Source of the DNA: Sphingomonas sp. So64.6b | GTDB taxonomy: Bacteria; Pseudomonadota; Alphaproteobacteria; Sphingomonadales; Sphingomonadaceae | Direction of reading: 5' to 3' | Length of the DNA stretch: 64,000 bases | NCBI RefSeq assembly: GCF_014171475.1 | Contig: NZ_CP048817.1 | Coordinates: forward strand, 496,001-560,000 | Part shown: positions 25,901 through 36,022 of the stretch, in pieces | Position numbering within the stretch: position 1 is the stretch's first letter | Layout: each line of letters begins with the position of its first letter | Program-made: the position numbers and the translations under genes | The notes under the pieces: generated by a model | Database searches by the model: none | Seen by the model: the letters and a program-made list of their open reading frames with translations, nothing else | What the model was told of the DNA's origin: nothing

Positions 25901-25998
25901 GCGAAAGCTCCCGAAATGTTTCGAGCGCTTCCTAGGCGATCATTCTCGCGAGGAAAAGCCATCCGGGCGCATGCTTGGCGCAGCGCCCGGATTGCGGA

Positions 25999-26319
25999 TC
26001 AGCGGCCGCCGCGCTGCATGCAATTGTCGGTCTGGCCGCGCTTGCATATCGGATATTTGGCCAGCGGCGGCGGGGCCGGATAGGCCTGATCGGGCGCCGG
26101 AGCCTGACGATAGACCACGGTCGCACCGGGCTGCACCGGGCCGCTCAGCGCCGGACCGGTCGGACCATAGCCACCTGTCGTACCGGCAGGCGTGGCATCG
26201 GTGGTGCTCGGGTCGGCGGCTGGCGCCGCCTGGGCTGCGTCTGCGGGCTGTGCGGGGGTATCCTGTGCCACTGCTGGAACCGCGATAAACGCGGCTGCGG
26301 CCAATAGGATCAGCTTCAT
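25999..26319 (-). CDS. Small secreted Ala/Pro-rich protein
   Basis: A 106-residue protein starting MKLILLAAAAFIAVPAVAQ, a signal peptide ending at residue 18-19. The mature part is rich in alanine, proline and glycine and disordered, then ends PPLAKYPICKRGQTDNCMQRGGR with two cysteines. No domain is recognised. Such short Ala/Pro-rich secreted proteins ending in a two-cysteine tail are common in sphingomonads. Start at 26319 with AGGAGA upstream. It lies between two unrelated reverse-strand genes. Confidence 0.6.
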   Translation of the reverse strand: MKLILLAAAAFIAVPAVAQDTPAQPADAAQAAPAADPSTTDATPAGTTGGYGPTGPALSGPVQPGATVVYRQAPAPDQAYPAPPPLAKYPICKRGQTDNCMQRGGR

Positions 26320-26478
26320 CAAGGGTCTCCTGATAGCATTGCGCCAAAACAAGCGCGCCACCCCAACGCGCATGTCGCGCATTGGCTCCCGTTTCGGAGT
26401 CGTTTTGAAAATGCGCGGAAAGCGGATGATCCGGCTCCTGGCCCGCTTTCACAAAGCGCATCAGATCGACATCACCAA

Positions 26479-28179
26479 TCACCGCCACCAATCCGCTTGC
26501 GCGATCGGGACAATGGCCCCGGCCTGACCGAGGAAGACCAATGGCGTGGGAGTCTTCGCCCCGGCCGCCGATAGAGTGATTGCGAAATGGATCGCGGCGC
26601 GGGTATCTTCGGGCTGCATGGCCGCATGCCAGGCGATCAGCGCATCGATCACGTTTTGCCGAAATGCGGTCACCGGAATCGAGCCGTCCGCGATACTTGG
26701 GGACAGCGCGAGCGTATTTCGTGTCAGGAATATCGGAACGGGGCTGTCGATAGGCTCGTCCTGGGCGCCCAGCGAGATTCTGTAAGATGCGTCGATTTCG
26801 ATCTGGACGTCGCGTATCGCAAGCCCGGCCAGCGTTGGCCCGGCCAGCAAAGTCGTGAGCAAATCGTCCATCGCTTCCGACAAATTCGCGGCACCCGCCC
26901 CGAACTGGAAGGGCTGTAATGGCAGGCCGGCAAACGGACCGACAGATGCCGACCCGTGTGCTGGTGGCGATCTGTAGATGAATGCCGGATCGACCAGGGT
27001 GCCGTCGGGCAAGCCGGGCGTCACCAGATTGGCATTGCGCCTCACGCTTGCCGCGACATCCACCTGCTGCGCCCATAATATGGGGAGCTTGACCCAGGTG
27101 AACGTCAGCGGTGCTTCTGCGGGAAAACCGGCCGAGGCCTGGTAGCTGTTGGTCGCCTGACCATCCTCCGGGGGCGCGACGGATTCGGCGATTGCCGGCC
27201 ATGGCGGCAACACTCCATTATCGCTTGCAAGGCGCGTGACCGAGAGCACCGGAAGCCGGCTGAAATCGACCGTATAGCTCCAGGTGACCCGATCCACCGC
27301 GGATGCCGATCCGACCTCTGCCGCTTCGATTGGCAGCGTGCGCGCGAACCAGTCCGGCCAGGTCCGGGCGACGTCGCCGATCAACGCATCCAATCGTTCC
27401 AGCGCGGCGCGTGCCACGGCCGCATTGCCGCCCGATAGCACCTGCTCGAGATGCGGTACGATTTGCCGATGCTCAAAGGTCATTCGGGCAAGCGCTTCGA
27501 ACAATGTCGCTGCTGCGGATCGATGCGGTGCTGCCGCGACGGCCGCTTTCCCCGTCAAATCGACCGAGGGCGCCGATAGATCGTTGATGGTGACCGACAG
27601 CAGCAGTTCGTCCTGTGCCGTTTGTGGCGTCACGACGGTGGCGACACAGTCCCACAAAATCGCCTCCGCGATCGACATTGGCGATCGCGCGGGGACCGCG
27701 CGGACACTGCTGACCACGGGCAATGGCGGAAAGAGATGCAGCGGATTGCCGTCGCTGACCTCCGACGGATAGGCGGTGCCGAGACGTTCAAGCAGGGATT
27801 GGTGGAAAAGCGCGCGCGCCGGTTCGACCGCCGGCACCTGGCCAGGGATCAAGAGCACCGGTATCAGGGTCCGCGCGATGACATCGGCAAGTTGCTGCTT
27901 GCGCTTGGCAAGCGAGGCTGCGCGGTCCGGATCCAGTGCGGCAATCGCCGCTGCCATCTTCGGCGCGAACAATGCATCCGTGGCACAGAGAAATGCACCC
28001 ACCCAGGTCATCATGTCGATGTCGACGAATGAATGCACACTGTCGGGTAGCAGGATATCGCTGTCGTCACCGACCCAGCTTGTCCCGTAGCTGCGTACCG
28101 TCGCGCTTCCAGATATTAGTCGTGTCGAAACCGGCGCGGGCGCAAAGCCGACAAGGCTGGTGGTGGCAAAGCGATCCAT
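26479..28179 (-). CDS. Unrecognised 566-residue protein
   Basis: A long reverse-strand ORF with coding-like composition but no family I recognise. It has no signal peptide and no membrane helix. The N-terminal part reads FATTSLVGFAPAPVSTRL and LPDSVHSFVDIDMMTWVGAF; the middle is rich in helix-forming Ala/Leu; the C-terminal part ends in beta-like stretches (IRDVQIEIDASYRISLG, ALSPSIADGSIPVTAFRQNV). No catalytic or nucleotide-binding motif is visible. The ATG at 28179 has AGGA five bases upstream; an ATG at 28185 is also possible. It is alone on its strand, divergent from a beta-lactamase-fold gene. It could be a structural, immunity or secreted-without-signal protein. Confidence 0.6.
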   Translation of the reverse strand: MDRFATTSLVGFAPAPVSTRLISGSATVRSYGTSWVGDDSDILLPDSVHSFVDIDMMTWVGAFLCATDALFAPKMAAAIAALDPDRAASLAKRKQQLADVIARTLIPVLLIPGQVPAVEPARALFHQSLLERLGTAYPSEVSDGNPLHLFPPLPVVSSVRAVPARSPMSIAEAILWDCVATVVTPQTAQDELLLSVTINDLSAPSVDLTGKAAVAAAPHRSAAATLFEALARMTFEHRQIVPHLEQVLSGGNAAVARAALERLDALIGDVARTWPDWFARTLPIEAAEVGSASAVDRVTWSYTVDFSRLPVLSVTRLASDNGVLPPWPAIAESVAPPEDGQATNSYQASAGFPAEAPLTFTWVKLPILWAQQVDVAASVRRNANLVTPGLPDGTLVDPAFIYRSPPAHGSASVGPFAGLPLQPFQFGAGAANLSEAMDDLLTTLLAGPTLAGLAIRDVQIEIDASYRISLGAQDEPIDSPVPIFLTRNTLALSPSIADGSIPVTAFRQNVIDALIAWHAAMQPEDTRAAIHFAITLSAAGAKTPTPLVFLGQAGAIVPIAQADWWR

Positions 28180-28384
28180 CGTCATCCTGTTCAGCCATCG
28201 TCACCCCCAATTCGACAACCAAGGTTCACGACATGTATCGGGAATACAATGAGAACTGCCTCCTTATCGGTCCAATGCCCGATACTGCCTCGGCTCGGCA
28301 CGGTTGTGCGGCAGAGATCGACAAGGCGTTCGAATTCTCTGCCCGGTGCATCCGGCGTCATTGGCAACAGAGAGCCGAGGCTCC

Positions 28385-29683
28385 ATGAGCGATCGCTTGA
28401 GCCATGCCCGGGAAGTCGGAACGAGAATGCAGAGATTGACGGACACGCAGCGGCGAGGAACGACGCGCTACGTGGTTCTGGGGCTTACGGTGCTGGCGGG
28501 CGCTGGAGCGATTCTGGGCATCACCAGATTGGATCGGGCCGCACCGGCCAAACCGGCCAACAGCGTCACGATCGCGCTATCGGATGATCGCGCCACCCGC
28601 GATGAGCCGGCACGGGTCGATTATCGGCGGCTGGACGAGCGGATCACCGAGCTGATGCAGGAGCCCGACATGGTCGGTCTGGCGGTCGGTACGGTCGAAC
28701 GCGGGAAAGTGCGGTTCCTGCGCGGTTATGGCGAGACGCTTGCGGGTTCGGGCGACCGCGTCACGCCCGACACCGTGTTCCGCTGGGCATCGCTTTCCAA
28801 GGGCGTGGCCTCCGCGCTGGTCACCAAGCTTGCCGAGGATGGCCGGCTGTCGCTCGATGCGCCGCTGGCGTCCATGGGGACGACTCTCACAATCCCAGGC
28901 GATATCCGGCGCGCCACGGTGGCCGATCTGCTTTCGCAGCGGCTTGGTCTGGTCCGCAACGCCTGGGACGATCGGCTGGAGGCGGGTGAGAATCCGAAGC
29001 TGATCCGTGGCCAGCTCGGCACGCTCCCGGCTTATTGTCAGCCCGGCACCTGTTACACCTACCAGAACATCGCCTTCGACGCCGCGTCAGAGATCGTGGA
29101 GCGAATCACGGGGCAGAATTACGGATCGGTCGCCCGCGCGCGCCTGTTCGCGCCGCTGGGCATGACCAATGCAAGTGTCGGTCGCGCCGGGCTGGAGGCC
29201 GCATTGAGCTGGGCACGGCCGCATCATCTGGCCAAGGCGCACGCGAAACTGGATGACGCCTATTATCGCATCCCCGCGGCGGGCGGCGTCAATTCCTCGA
29301 TCAGCGACCTCACCCGCTGGATGCGGGCGCAGATGGGCGACGCGCCGAGCGTGCTGTCGGCCATGGACCTGGACACCATGCACCGCCCACGGGTCCCGAC
29401 ACCGCCGCACGGCCCGCGCGGCGCGATGGATCGCGCGCTGACCAATGCCTCCTATGGTCTGGCCTGGCGCAGCTTTACCTATGCCGGCCATTCCCTGGTC
29501 GGTCACCGCGGATCGGTCGACGGCTATGGTTCGCTCATTCTGTTCGATCCGGCGGACAGGAGCGGCATCGTGCTGCTGTGGAACAGCAATCGCGCCACGG
29601 CAGCCCGCCTGCAACTCGAATTCTTCGATATGCTATATGGCCTGCCGCCGACGGACTGGCTGGATCTCAGACTAAAGGGGTAA
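28385..29683 (+). CDS. Beta-lactamase-fold serine hydrolase
   Basis: A 432-residue protein with an N-terminal membrane anchor (about 28-45, YVVLGLTVLAGAGAILGI) and a periplasmic class C beta-lactamase-type domain. The SxxK motif is SLSK in FRWASLSKGV, the second motif is YQN in YTYQNIAF, and a third-motif-like HRGS sits near the C terminus (LVGHRGSVDGYGS). Such proteins include esterases, peptidases and penicillin-binding-like enzymes. I do not see true beta-lactamase motifs beyond these, so the substrate is open. Start at ATG 28385, preceded by GAGG. It diverges from the 566-residue orphan. Confidence 0.85.
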   Translation: MSDRLSHAREVGTRMQRLTDTQRRGTTRYVVLGLTVLAGAGAILGITRLDRAAPAKPANSVTIALSDDRATRDEPARVDYRRLDERITELMQEPDMVGLAVGTVERGKVRFLRGYGETLAGSGDRVTPDTVFRWASLSKGVASALVTKLAEDGRLSLDAPLASMGTTLTIPGDIRRATVADLLSQRLGLVRNAWDDRLEAGENPKLIRGQLGTLPAYCQPGTCYTYQNIAFDAASEIVERITGQNYGSVARARLFAPLGMTNASVGRAGLEAALSWARPHHLAKAHAKLDDAYYRIPAAGGVNSSISDLTRWMRAQMGDAPSVLSAMDLDTMHRPRVPTPPHGPRGAMDRALTNASYGLAWRSFTYAGHSLVGHRGSVDGYGSLILFDPADRSGIVLLWNSNRATAARLQLEFFDMLYGLPPTDWLDLRLKG

Positions 29684-29786
29684 TGCCCTTATCCTTTTTG
29701 GCAAGCCGCGCCGAAATCCGGGCGACCGCATATTACATTTGATGACCGAGCACCCGTGGCTGATGACCGCGCCTGCTGTGTCCACC

Positions 29787-30185
29787 TTATCGCGTCTTCG
29801 ATTTGTCGGCGATCAGGTCGCGCTGCCACACGGTGAAGCGTTCGTTGCGGGTCGATTTCATCGCCCGGCGCAGCGCGGTCTTGTCGAAGCCCGGTCGCTT
29901 GCCGATCCGCGCGAGCAGCGCCTTGCCTTCGAGCGCGCCGGTCGGCAGCACGAACAGGATATGGTCCTCGGCATCGGCGAGCAGCCAGCAGATATCGGTC
30001 GCGAACGGTCCGGTATCCCAGGTTTCGACCATGACCTTCGCGACCTTGCCCAGTGAGCGATGACGCGCATCGTCGTAGAAGCGTCTCGGCCGCGCGCCGC
30101 ATCGCACAGGCTCGGCCTGGCCGTGGCCCATGCCGTCCTGGGCCATGCCGTGCTGACGATGCTGCAACCAGTCGAATAGCTTCAC
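29787..30185 (-). CDS. Uncharacterised 132-residue protein
   Basis: The ORF starts with GTG at 30185 and ends at 29787. The middle (HRSLGKVAKVMVETWDTGPFATDICWLLADAEDHILFVLPTGAL) and the basic tail (RAMKSTRNERFTVWQRD) look protein-like. I recognise no family, signal peptide or membrane helix. GGGGGG lies about nine bases upstream of the GTG. It sits alone between a serine hydrolase gene and typA. Moderate confidence that it is a real gene. Confidence 0.5.
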   Translation of the reverse strand: MKLFDWLQHRQHGMAQDGMGHGQAEPVRCGARPRRFYDDARHRSLGKVAKVMVETWDTGPFATDICWLLADAEDHILFVLPTGALEGKALLARIGKRPGFDKTALRRAMKSTRNERFTVWQRDLIADKSKTR

Positions 30186-30448
30186 CCGACAAATCCCCCC
30201 GACGACGACGATATCGCTCGGGGGACACTGGCCAAAGAAGGTTAGCGGGCGATAAACGTCTCGATTCCGGTCAGCTGGCTCATATTGGAGCGAGCGTGCC
30301 GTGCTGCTCCCTCTTGCGCGGCGCGATAGGGGCGATCGGGCCGTTCCGTTCGGGCGATAAGCCGTTTCGCGTCCACAGCCCCTTTCCGCGACGCAGCATT
30401 TGCGCTATCGGCGCGCGCTACATCTCAAGCAAAGCACCGGATACACTT

Positions 30449-32284
30449 ATGAGCCTCCGCAATGTGGCGATCATCGCGCACGTCGATCACGGCAAGACGA
30501 CTTTGGTCGATCAGCTGTTCCGCCAGTCCGGCACGTTCCGCGACAACCAGCGCATCGAAGAGCGTGCGATGGATTCGAACGATCTCGAAAAAGAGCGCGG
30601 CATCACGATTCTGGCCAAGTGCACCAGCGTCGAGTGGGACGATCATCACGGCCACAAGACGCGCATCAACATCGTCGACACGCCGGGTCACGCCGATTTC
30701 GGTGGCGAGGTGGAGCGCATCCTGTCGATGGTCGACGGCGTCATCCTGCTGGTCGATTCGGCCGAAGGCGCGATGCCGCAGACCAAGTTCGTCACGGGCA
30801 AGGCGCTTGCACTCGGCCTGCGTCCGATCGTCGTGGTCAACAAGGTCGACCGCAGCGACGCGCGCATCCAGGAAGTGCTCGACGAAGTGTTCGACCTGTT
30901 CGTCAGCCTCGAAGCGACCGATGAGCAACTCGATTTCCCGGTGCTCTATGCTTCGGGCCGCAATGGCTATGCCAGCACCGACGAGAATGCGCGCGAAGGC
31001 ACGCTGACCCCGATGTTCGAAACGATCGTCAAGCACGTGCCCGCGCCGAGTGCCGATCCGAACGGGCCGTTCAAGTTTCTGGTGACGTTGCTCGACCGCG
31101 ACAATTTCCTTGGCCGCATCCTGACCGGCCTGATCTTCTCGGGTTCGGTCAAGACCAACATGGCGATCCATGCGCTGGATAATGACGGCAAGGTCGTCGA
31201 GACTGGTCGCGCATCGAAGATCATGGCCTTCCGCGGCCTCGAGCGCGTGCCGGTCGATGAGGCGAGCGCGGGCGACATCATCTCGATCGCCGGCCTGACC
31301 ACCACCACCGTGTCGAACACGATCTGCGACCCGAGCGTGAGCGAGCCGCTTCATGCGCAGCCGATCGACCCGCCGACACTGTCGATGCGTTTCGCAGTCA
31401 ATGATTCGCCGATGGCGGGCCGCGAGGGCACCAAGGTGACCAGCCGCATGATCCGCGACCGCCTGTTCCGTGAAGCCGAATCGAACGTCGCTATCAAGGT
31501 CACCGAAGCGGCCGACCGCGACAGCTATGAAGTCGCCGGCCGCGGCGAGCTTCAGCTCGGCGTGCTGATCGAGACGATGCGCCGCGAAGGCTTCGAACTC
31601 GGCATCAGCCGCCCGCGCGTGCTGTTCAGCGAGGACGAAACCGGCGCCAAGACCGAGCCGTACGAAACCGTCATCATCGACGTGGACGAGGAATATTCGG
31701 GCACGGTCGTCGAGAAGATGAACATCCGCAAAGCGGAGATGACCGACATGCGCCCGTCGGGCGGCGGCAAGACCCGCATCACCTTCTCCGCGCCGTCGCG
31801 CGGCATGATCGGCTATCATGGCGAATTCCTGTCCGACACACGGGGCACCGGGATCATGAACCGGCTGTTCGAGAAATATGGTCCGCACAAGGGCAAGATC
31901 GAAGGCCGCAAGAATGGCGTGCTGATCTCCAATGGCGCGGGCGAGGCCAATGCCTATGCGCTCGGCCCGCTCGAGGAGCGCGGCATCCTGATGGTTGCGC
32001 CGCAGGAAGCGCTCTACGAAGGCATGATCGTCGGTGAGAATGCCAAGACCGATGACCTCGAGGTCAATCCGATGAAGGCCAAGCAGCTGACCAACTTCCG
32101 CGCCTCGGGCGGCAAGGATGATGCGATCCGGCTGACTCCGCCGTGGCGCATGACGCTGGAGCAGGCGATCGCCTATATCGACGATGACGAGCTGGTCGAA
32201 GTAACGCCGCGCTCGATCCGGCTGCGCAAGCGTTACCTCGACCCGAACGAGCGCAAGCGCGCAAGCCGCGCCAAGGCGGCGTGA
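30449..32284 (+). CDS. typA: Translational GTPase TypA/BipA
   Basis: A 611-residue ribosome-binding GTPase, the normal size. All G motifs are present: AHVDHGKTT (G1, residues 10-18), RGITI (G2), DTPGHADF (G3), NKVDR (G4). The later domains (about 300-611) carry REGTKVTSRMIRDRLF, ETMRREGFEL and the C-terminal basic region of BipA. It acts in ribosome assembly and stress adaptation. The start is the ATG at 30449; a longer in-frame ORF from 30053 has an implausible N terminus. It has its own terminator. Confidence 0.96.
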   Translation: MSLRNVAIIAHVDHGKTTLVDQLFRQSGTFRDNQRIEERAMDSNDLEKERGITILAKCTSVEWDDHHGHKTRINIVDTPGHADFGGEVERILSMVDGVILLVDSAEGAMPQTKFVTGKALALGLRPIVVVNKVDRSDARIQEVLDEVFDLFVSLEATDEQLDFPVLYASGRNGYASTDENAREGTLTPMFETIVKHVPAPSADPNGPFKFLVTLLDRDNFLGRILTGLIFSGSVKTNMAIHALDNDGKVVETGRASKIMAFRGLERVPVDEASAGDIISIAGLTTTTVSNTICDPSVSEPLHAQPIDPPTLSMRFAVNDSPMAGREGTKVTSRMIRDRLFREAESNVAIKVTEAADRDSYEVAGRGELQLGVLIETMRREGFELGISRPRVLFSEDETGAKTEPYETVIIDVDEEYSGTVVEKMNIRKAEMTDMRPSGGGKTRITFSAPSRGMIGYHGEFLSDTRGTGIMNRLFEKYGPHKGKIEGRKNGVLISNGAGEANAYALGPLEERGILMVAPQEALYEGMIVGENAKTDDLEVNPMKAKQLTNFRASGGKDDAIRLTPPWRMTLEQAIAYIDDDELVEVTPRSIRLRKRYLDPNERKRASRAKAA

Positions 32285-32290
32285 TTAAAT

Positions 32291-32325
32291 GGGCGTCCGG
32301 AGCGATCCGGGCGCCCCTTTTGTTT
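32291..32325 (+). terminator. Rho-independent terminator of typA
   Basis: An eleven-base-pair stem with one G-U pair, GGGCGTCCGGA (32291-32301) with TCCGGGCGCCC (32306-32316), four-base loop, followed by TTTTGTTT (32318-32325). It begins six bases after the typA stop. Confidence 0.9.
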
Positions 32326-32525
32326 CTGGGCCTATCTCACCAGGATTATCGCATCGACCAATTAAAGACACTGTTCAATTAATCTATTGAACAGTGATCA
32401 ATTTCTGTTATCAAAGGTATGAGGACGTTGGCAATTGCGTCAGCGCTCGTGGTGTCCATGATGGTCGCCACCTGTCGCTGCCCGTTAAGTTTTCTTCGCT
32501 AGCGATCGCCCAAGGGGAATCGAGC

Positions 32526-35500
32526 ATGTCCGCACCAGACCTGTCGCTGCTGAGCAAACGCCGTTTCGGACCGCTGTTCGTCGTCCAGTTCTTCGGTGCG
32601 TTCAACGACAATCTGCTCAAGTTCGCGATGCTGTTCCTTGCCAATTTCACCATCTACAAGGCGGCGCCGGAAAAAGCCGAACTGCTCGCGACGATCGCCA
32701 CCGGCCTGTTCATCCTGCCCTATTTCCTGCTTTCCGCGCTGGCCGGACAATTGGCCGACAAATGGGACAAGGCGTGGCTGGTGCGGGCGGTGAAGCTGGC
32801 CGAGATCGGTATCATGGCGCTGTCGCTGGCCGGTTTCTGGTTCCAGTCGGTGCCGGTGTTGCTCACCTGCCTGTTCCTGATGGGCGTGCATTCGACGATT
32901 TTCGGGCCGGTCAAATATTCGATCCTGCCGCAGCATCTCGGCCCCAACGAAGTGATGGGCGGCACCGGTTTGATCGAGGCCGGCACGTTCCTTGCGATTC
33001 TTGCCGGGCAATTACTCGGCGGCGTGATCCCGCCCTGGGAGGCGGGGCTGGTCGCGACCGGCGTGGCAGTGCTCGGTTTCCTGACCAGTCTGGCCGTGCC
33101 GTCCGCGCCGGCGGTGGCGCCGGAGCTGAAGATCGAACGCAATATCTTCAAAGGCACCTGGGAGATCCTCGCCGCGGCGCAGGCCGGGCGCGGCGTGTGG
33201 CTGGCGATCCTCGGGATCAGTTGGTTCTTTGCGGTCGGCGCAATCCTGTTATCGGAATTCGCGCCGCTGGTCAGCGGCACGCTCGGCGCGGGCCCGCACG
33301 TCGTCACCCTATTCCTGCTCGTTTTCTCGGTCGCGGTGGCGGTCGGATCGCTGGTGGTGAACAAGCTGCTCGGCGGCCAGGTATCGGCACGCTATGTGCC
33401 GGTCTCCGCGCTCGCGCTGTCCGTCTTCCTGATCGACCTGTGGATCGCCACGCGAACCTTCACCATCCTCACGCCGAACGCCGATGTATCCGCCTTCCTC
33501 GCCACGGCGGGAAGCTGGCACATCCTGTTCGCGCTGGTCGGCATCGCCTTTTCCGGCGGCATCTTCATTGTGCCGCTTTACGCCATTCTGCAGACGAAGA
33601 GCGCGCCCGAGCAACGCTCGCGCATCATTGCCGCGAACAACATCGTCAACGCGGTCGTCACGGTGCTGCTGGTCGCGGTGGTCACGGTGCTGCTCGCTAA
33701 CGGCACCAGCGTGCCGGGCGTGATCGGCGCGACCGGTTTCGCCACGCTGGCGATCGCCCTGATCTCCTGCTGGCTGCTGCCGGAAACAGTGTTCAAGGCG
33801 ATGATTCGCGGCCTGCTCGTGCTGCTTTATCGGGTCGAAGTGCACGGCACGGAGAATATGCCGCAGCCGGGCGAGCGCGCGGTCGTCGTGGTCAACCACG
33901 TGTCCTTCCTCGACGGCCTGCTGCTTGCCGCCTTCCTGCCGGGCAAGCCGACCTTCGCCGTCCACACGCGAATCGCCCAGGCGTGGTGGGTCAAGCCGTT
34001 CCTCGGCATGTTCGACGCATTTCCGGTCGATCCGACCAACCCGATGGCCGCCAAGGCGATGGTTAAGGCGGTGCGCGAAGGGCGCACGCTGGTGATCTTC
34101 CCCGAAGGGCGCATCACGGTGACCGGCGCGCTGATGAAGATCTTCGACGGCCCCGGCATGGTTGCCGACAAGGCCGATGCGCCGATCGTGCCGGTGCGCA
34201 TCTCGGGCGCGCAATATTCGCCTTTCTCGCGGCTCAAGGGGAAGGTCCGTTTGCGCGCTTTCCCCAAGATCGAGTTGACCATCCTGCCGCCACTGCGCTT
34301 CGACGTGGAGGGCGATACCGCGCGTCAGCGCCGCGCCGCCGCCGGGCGCAAGCTGTACGACGTGATGAGCGACATGATCTTCGCCACCTCGGACCTCGAT
34401 CGCACACTCTATCAGGCGCTGATCGACGCCAAGGATATCAATGGCGGGCACGCGGGAATCGTCGAGGATATCAAGCGCGATCCGCTGAGCTATGGCCGGC
34501 TGCTCACCGGCAGCATCGCGCTTGGCCGCCCGTTCGCCGCGCTGACCAAACCGGGCGAAGCGGTCGGCGTGCTGCTGCCCAACGTCAACGCCGTGGTGGT
34601 GAGTTTCTTCGCGCTGCAGGCGATCGGCCGTGTGCCGGCGATGCTCAACTACACCGCCGGGCTGACCAATTTGCGGGCGGCGTGCACTGCGGCGGAGATC
34701 CACACCATCCTGACTGCTCATGCGTTCGTCGACCAGGCCAAGCTGGGCGACGCGATCGCGGGGCTTGAGGCGGCGGGCATCAAAATCCATTATCTTGAGG
34801 ATATCGGCGCCGGTATCGGCCCGTTCGACAAGCTATGGGCGCTGGTCTCGACACGCTGGGCCGGGCGGTCGCATCGGCGCCACCGCGTCTCGCCCGATGC
34901 GCCGGCGGTGATCCTCTTCACCAGCGGGTCGGAAGGGCTGCCCAAGGGCGTCGTGCTGACCCACCGCAACCTACTCGCCAATTGCCTGCAACTGTCGGCG
35001 CGGATCGATTTCAACCGCTCCGACGTGGTGCTCAACGCACTGCCTGTGTTCCACAGCTTTGGCCTGACTGGCGGCACGTTGCTGCCGATCCTGTCGGGGG
35101 TGAAGACGCTGCTTTACCCGAGCCCGTTGCATTACCGCATCGTGCCCGCGCTGGCTTATGATTCGAACGCGACGATCCTGTTCGGCACCGATACCTTCCT
35201 GTCGGGCTATGCCCGGATGGCGCATGGTTACGACTTTTACTCGCTGCGTTACATCTTCGCCGGTGCCGAGCGGGTGAGGGACGAAACGCGCAAGACCTAT
35301 GCCGAGAAATTCGGCCTGCGCATCCTTGAAGGCTATGGTGCGACCGAGGCCGCGCCGGTCATTGCGGTCAACACGCCGATGCATTTCCAGGCCGGATCGG
35401 TCGGCCGCCTGCTGCCCGGCGTCGAAGCGAAGGTCGAGCCGGTGCCTGGGATCGAGGAAGGTGGTCGCCTGTCGATTCGCGGGCCGAACATCATGGCCGG

Positions 35501-35951
35501 TTATCTCAAGGCCGACGCGCCCGGCGTGCTCCAACCACCAGTCGATGGCTGGCACGACAGCGGCGATATCGTGACGATCGATGCCGCCGGCTTCGTCACC
35601 ATCCGTGGCCGCGCCAAACGCTTCGCCAAGATCGGCGGTGAGATGGTCTCGCTGCCCGCGGTCGAGGGTTATGCCGCGAAGCTCTGGCCGGCCGCCGAAC
35701 ATGCGGTGGTGACGCGTCCCGATGCGCGAAAAGGGGAGCAGCTGGTCCTGTTTACCACAGAGGCGGGAGCGACCGCGGCGGCGTTCCAGTCATGGGGACG
35801 CGCCAACGGAGTGACCGAACTGGCCATCACCCGCGACATCCGCATCGTTGCGGCACTGCCGGTTCTGGGCACGGGCAAGCTCGATTATGTGACGATGGAG
35901 AGCACCGCAGCGGCTCGCGCTGACGCATTGAATCCCGAATCCCAATCCTGA
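32526..35951 (+). CDS. aas: Trifunctional LplT-acyltransferase-acyl-ACP synthetase fusion
   Basis: An 1141-residue protein fusing three activities. Residues 1 to about 420: LplT-type transporter with twelve hydrophobic segments and HSTIFGPVKYSILPQHL. About 440-640: PlsC-type acyltransferase, with NHVSFLD (H-x4-D, near 456) and FPEGR near 525. About 650-1141: AMP-binding ligase, with VILFTSGSEGLPKGVVLTHRN near residue 795 and YGATEAAPV. The whole imports lysophospholipid and re-acylates it with a fatty acid activated as acyl-ACP. E. coli has separate LplT and Aas proteins; here they are one. Start at ATG 32526. Confidence 0.93.
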   Translation: MSAPDLSLLSKRRFGPLFVVQFFGAFNDNLLKFAMLFLANFTIYKAAPEKAELLATIATGLFILPYFLLSALAGQLADKWDKAWLVRAVKLAEIGIMALSLAGFWFQSVPVLLTCLFLMGVHSTIFGPVKYSILPQHLGPNEVMGGTGLIEAGTFLAILAGQLLGGVIPPWEAGLVATGVAVLGFLTSLAVPSAPAVAPELKIERNIFKGTWEILAAAQAGRGVWLAILGISWFFAVGAILLSEFAPLVSGTLGAGPHVVTLFLLVFSVAVAVGSLVVNKLLGGQVSARYVPVSALALSVFLIDLWIATRTFTILTPNADVSAFLATAGSWHILFALVGIAFSGGIFIVPLYAILQTKSAPEQRSRIIAANNIVNAVVTVLLVAVVTVLLANGTSVPGVIGATGFATLAIALISCWLLPETVFKAMIRGLLVLLYRVEVHGTENMPQPGERAVVVVNHVSFLDGLLLAAFLPGKPTFAVHTRIAQAWWVKPFLGMFDAFPVDPTNPMAAKAMVKAVREGRTLVIFPEGRITVTGALMKIFDGPGMVADKADAPIVPVRISGAQYSPFSRLKGKVRLRAFPKIELTILPPLRFDVEGDTARQRRAAAGRKLYDVMSDMIFATSDLDRTLYQALIDAKDINGGHAGIVEDIKRDPLSYGRLLTGSIALGRPFAALTKPGEAVGVLLPNVNAVVVSFFALQAIGRVPAMLNYTAGLTNLRAACTAAEIHTILTAHAFVDQAKLGDAIAGLEAAGIKIHYLEDIGAGIGPFDKLWALVSTRWAGRSHRRHRVSPDAPAVILFTSGSEGLPKGVVLTHRNLLANCLQLSARIDFNRSDVVLNALPVFHSFGLTGGTLLPILSGVKTLLYPSPLHYRIVPALAYDSNATILFGTDTFLSGYARMAHGYDFYSLRYIFAGAERVRDETRKTYAEKFGLRILEGYGATEAAPVIAVNTPMHFQAGSVGRLLPGVEAKVEPVPGIEEGGRLSIRGPNIMAGYLKADAPGVLQPPVDGWHDSGDIVTIDAAGFVTIRGRAKRFAKIGGEMVSLPAVEGYAAKLWPAAEHAVVTRPDARKGEQLVLFTTEAGATAAAFQSWGRANGVTELAITRDIRIVAALPVLGTGKLDYVTMESTAAARADALNPESQS

Positions 35952-36022
35952 CGATCGGCAACGGATGATCTCGACTCCGGTCGACGCCGGAGAAGACGAC
36001 GCGTGATGCATCCACGCGAGCA

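Noticed and set aside
30425-31888. 487-residue reverse ORF opposite typA
   Set aside because: It is antisense to a complete TypA with all G motifs; long shadow ORFs are expected at this GC content.
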